A program made the translations under genes and the position numbers. Shown in pieces: positions 56,801 to 64,000 of a stretch of DNA of 64,000 nt (positions within the stretch are counted from its first letter, which is position 1; every line of letters begins with the position of its first letter). The notes beneath the pieces were generated by a model. That model was not told where the DNA came from. It saw nothing but the letters and a program-made list of their open reading frames with translations, and searched no databases. Source of the stretch: Scolanthus callimorphus (Eukaryota; Cnidaria; Anthozoa; Actiniaria; Edwardsiidae); assembly GCA_033964015.1 (NCBI GenBank), contig CM066913.1, positions 12,146,953 to 12,210,952 on the forward strand, written 5' to 3'.

Positions 56801-58435
56801 ATGGCGACTAGTTCTGTTCTGCCCCGCAACAAGATTTCTTGCCAAACGCGCCATGAAAATGAACCTTCATCTAAAAGACCGAGAAAAGACTTTATACCAG
56901 CCTATCCTGTGGACTTTATTAGAAATGAAGACGATGTAAATGACGTGGACAAAGAAATGGAGCTACTAAATAACACGGACAGCTTTGTGAAGTGTGGTCA
57001 TTGTGGGCGAGACGTGTCGGTTAAAGTCAGTCAAGGCAAGTCCCCAAACATTATTTATCACTTGGTTTATGGCGACTCAGCACATAACAGTCGAAAGCAC
57101 CATATAGCCAAGTTAATGTGCTATGCCCAAGGCGCTGCTGCTTCTCATGTGGCGGCCTTACGAATTTGTCAACGGTGGTGGACAATCGAGGAAGTGCTGA
57201 GTTCGAACGACCTAAAAAGGTTAGTGCATACGACGAGGAACATATAACTCTTTTCTGTTATTCATTCCTATATGTAAAAGTTTTGAGAGGATAGAATTGG
57301 GTACTTCGGGTATTTATATAACTATCTTATGTGTAATTATTATTTTTATTATTATTATGCTTTCTTGGTCATTCCACTTTTTAACTTCACAGGGGAGGGT
57401 TTGGTCACCATCACCCAATCTTTTTAGCAGATCTATAAGTTATATATTGGCACATGAAAAGACAATTTATGGTGCAATATCATGGTATACTTTTGCGGAT
57501 TTTGAATATTGGTTTTGCTTAGTAAGGCGAGGCAAATTAAAGTTCGGGCAATAACATTTAAATGAGCAATTAAATATTTGTTGTATACAAAGGCTTGTTG
57601 TACCAAAATAATCAATTTTGAATGAAATATTCCATAGGAAATGCTTGTCTCTGATTGGGCAATGTGTATTATTTATAGAGGCCCAAAATGGAGCAATTTC
57701 AGAATATAACTAAAGGCTCGTTCATATTCAAATCAGTGAGGCAATAATCTACAATCAAGCCTACAAAATATAATTATCTCATTGCATTCCAGTTTTGCCC
57801 TTCTATCTGAGAGCTGGCCTGAACACTAACTAGCCTGTTGTTTATATTTATTTATTTCTATATATCCATTAGCTTTTGATTAGTAATCTAGTATAATCTT
57901 GCTGAATTATTGTTGTTTTTACAGGGAAGGTATCATTAATGTTTCCACATTTGGGGAGCGTATCGTGTTGTCCCTGCTGAACAGAATTATTTACCGTTAC
58001 CAAGAACACTGCAGAGGAGAGCCAACATTTCTCTCACACCCTCCAAATGAGATGGCCAAACTGATATGGGTGTCAAGCAAGGCTGTTGGATTTTATACCA
58101 TAAAACAAAAAGGGAAACTGGTAAATGAGTTTTTCCCAGAACCATGGGCAATGAATGTTTTGGATACAATATTTGTGAGGAAATCTTCAAGGCATCAAGG
58201 AATGGGGACAAAAATGGTTGAAGATTTCTTGTCTAGTTATCCAAAGCAGGATTTAGGCCTGTCATGGCCTCTGGCTGAACCATTGAAAAAGCTTTGTTAT
58301 AAGTTGTTAGTGAGGAGGAAAGCAGATAGGTCAAGAGTGTGGGAATGTTCAGATCCTACCGGCCCTCCTCATCATGCTAATCTATGGCTTAGTCTGCAAG
58401 AGGATAGAAAGCCTGCTAAACCTAGATTAGGCTAG
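56801..58435 (+). CDS. FAM169-family protein with GNAT-like motif
   Basis: Two exons, 56801-57219 and 57925-58435, join in phase to 310 codons. The second aligns closely with vertebrate FAM169A/B: VSTFGERIVLSLLNRIIYR, AVGFYTIK, and the VLDTIFVRK block. RHQGMG (229-234) fits the R/Q-x-x-G-x-G/A acetyl-CoA loop of the GNAT fold, followed by KMVEDFL. FAM169A is a lamina-associated protein in vertebrates (family knowledge); acetyltransferase activity is inference only. Exon 1 contains QRWWTIEEV, matching the conserved WW segment, and a CGHCGRD pair of cysteines not expected from the human protein. An in-frame ATG at 56762 lies in MITE sequence, so 56801 (MATSS) was chosen. AATAAA is present near 58519. 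Confidence 0.85.
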
Positions 58436-59699
58436 CAGCATTGAGGGTTATTTGGCAGGAGACTGTGGGTGCATTATCTTGTATCTGTTCCATGTTTGTT
58501 TGTCAAACATGTTAAGAATAAATATGTAAAGAAGAAACCTCTAGTGTGAATGCAGTCTTAGACATACCCAGCAATCAAAGGTTTCTTTCTCACAGTCGTT
58601 TATTATCTTAACAACATTGTTCGGGTGTGTGGGGGAAGAAGGAAAGAAACCTCTGCTCACAGGGTAACTTTGAAAATGAAAATAAGACTTAGAACTTGGC
58701 TTTTTGGAAGCAACAAGACTTCATAATGGCAGCATTGAATTTCTTATCGCTAAGCTACAAAATAAGTTTACAAAAGAATTAGAATTATGATCCATATATA
58801 AAATTTTCAATAAAAGATTTTCAGTGATTATTATTTAAGACAAATTTATTTATAGGAAAATAAATTGCAGAGATACTGTTTTCCAGAGAATCATTTTTTA
58901 TTACAAATAATTTATTTTCTTTCATTTTTTTATTTTATGAAATGATACTAAAAAAAGTAGCGTTTTCTCTCTTGGTTTAATCTATGGTTTGATGACAAAC
59001 CAGCTAAAATGTACATTAATTTATCTGTTTTTCTGTGTAAAAGAAAGTACAATAGTCAGTTGTCTATGGAAAAACAAACAAATTACTAGGTGGGCCTCAC
59101 CAAGCAAATAGGGGCCGTATACAGTATTTTGTCAAATTTCTGTTTTGAAGAGTGTTAGGTATCTAAACACTGAGCATATTGGGCATCCAATTTCCGCACA
59201 GCAAAGCAGAGATTGGGCAGTCTAAATATCCAATTTTATAGATAAATACATCACATGACGAGTGAATTCCGCGGTATATTTCACATGAGAATTAACATGA
59301 AATTCACGAGTCAAGTAATTAATTTTTCTTGAATCCTTTAGCACTTTCTTTTCGTGCAGGTAACCTGTTGTTTTGTCAAATTGAGCTTTCAACCATTGAA
59401 TTCAACATTAAATTTCACTCGTTATTAGCCAATCAACGTGTGCGTAAGAATCGAGCTATGAAATCTATAAGGGTTTGTATGGGAATTCTGGAATTCTTTT
59501 CCTTTTTTTCTGGAAAGTATGTAATTCTGTCCTTATCACCTGGTCGGGCTGAGATATCACAGCAAGGAAATATCAGCAACATGACCGCTATGGCAAATTA
59601 TATTTATTTTTTAAGCATATGACTTAGTGTTTGCTTACTAAATGTGTGACCATTCTTCTTCCTGGATGCATCACGTTCTTCTAGTGAAGATTCTTGCGA

Positions 59700-59945
59700 G
59701 GCGCAATAGAGCACGCGTGATGTTGGGAGAGACACGAGAACGTTGTAAAATCACGAGCCGCATAAAACGTTTCGAGTGTCTCTCCCAACATCACAAGTGC
59801 TCTATTTGCTGATAAAGTCATAGAAAGTTGTGCTTTAATGCTTTTATGATATAGCGGGGGAGAACCATTACTTTATCGGTGTAATAGAGCATAGATTTGG
59901 ACCAATCAGAGCGCGCGTTATATCGTAGCTATATTATAAAATTAA
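59700..59945. mobile_element. Inverted-repeat element, second copy of the 12925-13225 family
   Basis: Shares AAACGTTTCGAGTGTCTC, GATAAAGTCATAGAAA and GCGCGCGTTATATCGTAGCT with the copy in the phosphodiesterase gene. ACACTCGAAACG-like and ATGTTGGGAGAGACAC blocks pair within the element. Confidence 0.6.
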
Positions 59946-59973
59946 ATAGTGCTAGTGCAAAACTAAAATGGTG

Positions 59974-60360
59974 CTATAAAATGCATAATGTGAATGGTCT
60001 CTTCAGAGGGCCTTTTTGAAGGCAGCCAAACTGGACACCTTCACAAGCTCCACTGGGAGGTATATTCCAGTCCGCGACCTGAAACTTTAGAATGTAAGTG
60101 AACACGTCACACTTAAGGAAATACAATTGTTTATACCATTGTTTTGTGTGTTTGTGTTGTTTCAAGGAGCTCACTCAGATTTTATTAGAAACCTTCCTTA
60201 GCATACCATCCAATACCATCACATCACGAATCCTGAAATCTGCTTGGTTCCCCTGTTCAGTTAGATGGTGTGTTGTACCATTAACAATTGAATATGTAAA
60301 ATACAATAAAATATTATAAAATTTAATACGCAACGTTTCGGCGTAGCCATTACGCAAGTA
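59974..60360 (-). pseudogene. Probable LINE pol C-terminal fragment
   Basis: The minus-strand frame holds KFQVADWNIPPSGACEGVQF then LKRPF, which resembles the WN-LP-x-V-x-S-x-FK-x-L tail common at the end of LINE pol ORFs. The upstream part (60175-60357) is in another frame. No RT core is present. A short chance resemblance cannot be excluded. Confidence 0.35.
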
Positions 60361-61086
60361 TTAAGAAATAAAATGTTATGTATAAAAATGTGTGTGAAAT
60401 TTGTTTCATTCAAGTTTTGTCTTGGTGGTTTTGTCAAATAGGTGCATCTTCAGGGCAAGTACCCGTGTCGTCGTTGCCCATGCCCTTTAGCGTCCCGTTT
60501 GCATTGGTCGCAAAGTATATTATATTTATATATTATATTTATATATTATATTTATATATTAAACGTTTGTATAGACCGGAAATGTACTCAGCAAGGTTGT
60601 TAGATTAGAATCTAAGAATACCAGTCAAACCCAGAAACGCCCATGAGAGATATACAAGTCAAATATGACAGGTACCAAGCAACTCGATTCAGACGCCTCG
60701 TGTATATGATTTGCTTTGCTCTTGGCGTTTTGAGAAAAGCTGTTGAGAACGAGCATTGTCCGATCCTTGTCTTTACCAGTGGTAAGTGATGAAACAAGTA
60801 TAGAAATTAGCTTCACTTGTACTAGACAGTTTTGAGTTTGTTGGCGAAATATAATGTCCATAAAAGATATAATGTCCATAAAAGGACTTATTCTCTTTTC
60901 AAATGAAAACACTCTAGATTTATGAATCACGTTTACAAGAACGCTGACGCTTGAGATTTCTCCAAAAAAGGGCGTTAACATACATTCAATGTAAAAATAC
61001 CCCTGTTTTTTAAGCCCAGGCTGAATCGAGTCTTAATGTCTTGTGTATTCGTTGTGTCTTCCAGAACAACACAATGCCCGCGTAGC

Positions 61087-62690
61087 ATGCGTACACAGTT
61101 GAGGGCGCTTTTTCTGTTGGTGTTTGGTGTAGCGATGTTTCTATATACATGCGATATACGGAGACAAGCCGCTAGATGGAGAACCAGGATAATAAATGTC
61201 CAGTTTCAAGCAAGCACGAGCAACTTTCAAGAGGATCGAGAACCGGGAATGATTCCTTATAGTGGAAGTTCCAATGACGTCGAGTTATCACAGAAACAAC
61301 AGGAGTTCTTGAAGCACTGGTGCCGCGTCCAAAACGCGCGTGTAGATTGGAAAGCGCTGCTGTCTCCATGTTCAAATAACATAACATGGGAAGCAAATAT
61401 GTTCCGAAACGGTCAACCAACGGACGCAGTGAAAAGTTTTATCACTCGTACAGAAATCAGACCGGCAGGAGAATTTAGCCGCTTTGTTATCCAATCAGTG
61501 TCTATTAGTGGCGAACGGAAGTCCATCGGTGGCGACTCGTGGCGAGCCCACCTCCGAGGGCGCTCTGTTCTGACGCCGACGATATTCGACCACGGGAATG
61601 GTAGTTACGAGTTTATGTTCCTTGTTATGGAGCCTGGATTTTATAGCGTGGAGATATATCTGGACTATACGCTGTGTGAGGGTGTGAGGGACCCACCAAC
61701 CTTCTGGTACAATAGAGGTAATGCTTACAAACGGTGGGCCTAAATGGGCATGAGCTAACCGCCAACAGGTTACCTCAGTGTAAACTATGGTAGATTGCCG
61801 GGCTGGTATGCGGGACGTCGTGAGTTCAAACCTCGGCCGGACCAACACTCAGGGACTTTTTCTGAATAATCGAGGAGAAGTGCAGGATTTACTGTAACAA
61901 CTTCAAATAGTTAGGCCTTCTCGGATAAAGTCGTAAAACCGTAGGTCCCGCAACAGTGTGGAGCCGAGCTGGAATTGGGAGTGCCCTAAATTGGTTTAAC
62001 TATACCAAATAATACACGTGCATAATCGTTTTGCATGTGAAAATTATGTAGCCGAGCTTAGCAGCTAATCTTTATAAACACCAAGGAAACGTTTCAGCAC
62101 TAAGGGGGCTAAGAACTGGATTTTACAGTAAGTGAAATCAACGTGTTTTTCAGAATTCGAAAACTGGGGATAACAAAGTCGCCTTCCCTTCACCTCCAGA
62201 CCACAATCTCTGTCTCAAGGGCGACATCAGCTACTCTCAGTGTTTCCAGGTCTGATTGGTGTAGTACTTTTCTTGTTTGCTTGGTAAATCATACCCTGTG
62301 GCTACATTTTGTTACACTCAGGTAACGTGCAAGGCAAGAATCAGCCCGACGGTACCTTACAGGGGGCCAAGCCCTACTTGATGCACAAGTTCGCAGAAGT
62401 GCAATTCCAGATTTTACCACCTCAAACATCAGGCTGGGAACTCGCCATGAAAGGTTTGTGAGTTTTCTCAATTTCGTCGACATATTTTCGATAGAATCAA
62501 GTTGGACTGTAGAAATGGACATTCAGGCTGGGTTGCTGCTACGCTTTGTTATTGGTCTATAAATGCTATTGTGATTATCTGTTTGGTCGTTTTCTTTTAG
62601 CGGGGAATCTCAAATGCGCATGCCCCACATTCTTATGGCACGGATTGGGACGATGGCGTGGGGACACATGTTGGGTACCATATCTTACAG
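61087..62690 (+). CDS. NXPE-family (neurexophilin and PC-esterase domain) gene, 5' part
   Basis: Three plus-strand exons with consistent phase: 61087-61717, 62322-62453 and 62601-62690. Further exons lie in or beyond the following minisatellite and the window edge. Starting at MRTQLRALFLL, the protein has a hydrophobic segment (about residues 5-18), a signal anchor of a Golgi-type membrane protein. The neurexophilin-like block follows, with WKALLSP, RTEIRPAGEF, GGDSWRAHLRG and DHGNGSYEFMFLVMEPGFYSVEIYLDY. Exon 2 has GWELAMKG and exon 3 GRWRGDTCWVP. The PC-esterase domain expected downstream is not in the window. NXPE genes are strongly expanded in anthozoans (family knowledge); substrate unknown. 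An in-frame ATG at 61036 is possible but lengthens the segment before the anchor. Confidence 0.75.
61790..61960 (+). repeat. Possible tRNA-derived SINE-like repeat in NXPE intron 1
   Basis: A B-box-like GAGTTCAAACC sits near 61820, preceded by GCCGGGCTGGTATGCGGG. The following body is not similar to the other SINE-like units here. The A box is weak. Confidence 0.35.
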
Positions 62691-63645
62691 GTACGAGTAC
62701 ACACATATTGTACCATTACAGGTACGAGTACACACATATTGTACCATATCTTACAGGTACGAGTACACACATATTGTACCATTACAGGTACGAGTACACA
62801 CATATTGTACCATATCTTACAGGTACGAGTACACACATATTGTACCATATCTTACAGGTACGAGTACACACATATTGTACCATATCTTACAGGTACGAGT
62901 ACACACATATTGTACCATTACAGGTACGAGTACACACATATTGTACCATTACAGGTACGAGTACACACATATTGTACCATTACAGGTACGAGTACACACA
63001 TATTGTACCATTACAGGTACGAGTACACACATATTGTACCATATCTTACAGGTACGAGTACACACATATTGTACCATTACAGGTACGAGTACACACATAT
63101 TGTACCATATCTTACAGGTACGAGTACACACATATTGTACCATATCTTACAGGTACGAGTACACACATATTGTACCATTACAAGTACGAGTACACACATA
63201 TTGTACCATATCTTACAGGTACGAGTACACACATATTGTACCATATCTTACAGGTATGAGTACACACATGTTGGGTACCATATCTTACAGGTACGATTAC
63301 ACACATGCTGGGTACCATATCTTACAGGTACGAGTACACACATGTTGGGTACCATATCTTACAGGTACGAGTACACACATGATGGGTACCATATCTTACA
63401 GGTACGATTACACACATGCTGGGTACCATATCGTACAGGTACGATTACACACATGCTGGGTACCATATCTTACAGGTACGAGTACACACATGTGGGTACC
63501 ATATCTTACAGGTACGAGTACACACATGTGGGTACCATATCTTACAGGTACGATTACACACATGCTGGGTACCATATCTTACAGGTACGAGTACACACAT
63601 CTGGGTACCATGTCTTACAGGTACCATATCTTACAGAGTACAAGC
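62665..63645. repeat. 28-37-bp minisatellite seeded at the NXPE exon 3 donor, about 27 units
   Basis: Units consist of CTTACAGGTACGAGTACAC, ACACAT, and a variable ATTGTACC / GTTGGGTACC plus CATAT spacer, giving mixed periods of about 28, 35 and 37 bp. The first unit overlaps the end of exon 3, so the exon's last bases and its GTACGAG donor are repeated throughout. Proximal units carry ATTGTACC, while distal ones (from about 63255) keep the exon-like GGGTACC. Long open frames through the array arise from the stop-free unit and are not genes. Confidence 0.9.
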
Positions 63646-64000
63646 ATATGAGCACTCAGTCAAACTAAATCATGAAGAGTCTCCATTGGTTTTAACGTTT
63701 GTTGCGATTGAAAACAGGGTTCTCCATGAACTGTGAACATTCAGGTGCTTATCATAGTTCCGGGTAACTTTCTGTCTCGTACAAATAAGATGCGTTTGGA
63801 CAAGGTATCAAGATTGCTAAATGCAGGGGCGCGGAGCATGTCTAAAAGCGGAGGGGCTGGCTGGATTTATAGAAATGCCATTGCGTTACTTCTAAGATAA
63901 AAAGGGGGTGCAGATCCCACACACACACACACAAACACACACACATACTTTTAAATCAGGGGGAGGGGGCTGGCGCCCTCCGCCACCTATGCAGTGGTTA
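63646..64000. other. Window end, no gene recognised
   Basis: Probably NXPE intron. A short (CA) tract lies at about 63918-63946 and a repeat end with GGGGCTGGCGCCCTCCGCC near 63966-63985. No further NXPE exon was recognised. Confidence 0.5.

Larger units (their letters stand above)
58436..61086. other. Intergenic region between FAM169 and NXPE-family gene
   Basis: 58.5-59.6 kb is AT-rich with nothing recognised. An inverted-repeat element (59700-59945), a probable LINE tail fragment (59974-60360) and an ATATTTATAT tandem (about 60515-60562) follow. 60.6-61.0 kb shows no recognisable feature and should include the NXPE promoter. Confidence 0.5.

Noticed and set aside
60625..60981. 118-codon minus-strand open frame upstream of NXPE
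   Set aside because: No domain, no homology recognised and no splice signals; the region more likely holds the NXPE promoter.
62546..63736. Long open frames of VHTYCTI / HILYH repeats
   Set aside because: They run through the minisatellite because its units lack stops; frames change with unit length. Only the first 90 bp (exon 3) is supported by gene structure.

Overview
The window is nuclear DNA of an early-branching animal, most probably an anthozoan cnidarian (sea anemone or coral). The genes are animal genes with many short GT-AG introns. They include an NXPE-family gene and a class A GPCR of a type that is abundant in anthozoans. The intergenic and intronic DNA is packed with short inverted-repeat (MITE-like) elements, tRNA-derived SINE-like repeats, LINE remnants, long poly(C)/poly(G) tracts and minisatellites. 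The species call is inference. No bacterial operon, CRISPR array or phage signal is present.

Layout. 1-254 (+): last exon of an acid-sphingomyelinase-like phosphodiesterase whose body lies upstream. 255-9000: gene-poor DNA with nested inverted-repeat elements, two long hairpins and a LINE tail. 9047-13946 (+): complete six-exon tandem paralogue of that phosphodiesterase. 16541-21562 (-): seven-exon typical 2-Cys peroxiredoxin with a 40-bp satellite in its last intron. 21563-26041: repeats and one uncertain orphan exon. 26042-36850 (-): twenty-exon orthologue of the piRNA-pathway helicase MOV10L1 (1391 codons, every junction in phase). 37168-52173 (+): twelve-exon NPRL2, a GATOR1 subunit. Its ninth intron (about 10 kb) contains an antisense two-exon GPCR (41083-48213), and the GPCR intron contains two head-to-head copies of a transposon-like element with minisatellite arms. 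52670-56067 (-): seven-exon nicolin-1 (tubulin polyglutamylase complex subunit). 56801-58435 (+): two-exon FAM169-family protein with a GNAT-like motif. 61087 onward (+): NXPE-family gene running into a minisatellite and off the window.

The genes do not form one pathway; they are ordinary neighbours. MOV10L1/NPRL2 (317 bp apart) and nicolin/FAM169 (about 0.73 kb apart) are head-to-head pairs. NPRL2 and nicolin are convergent.

The most unusual signal is structural. Two tandem arrays in unrelated genes appear to be seeded from splice junctions. The 55-bp array in MOV10L1 intron 18 repeats the acceptor and start of exon 19, and the array after NXPE exon 3 repeats the exon end plus its donor site. 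Each creates decoy splice sites beside a real one. The second unusual signal is the roughly 4.1-kb palindrome of two inverted elements inside two overlapping, oppositely oriented introns.
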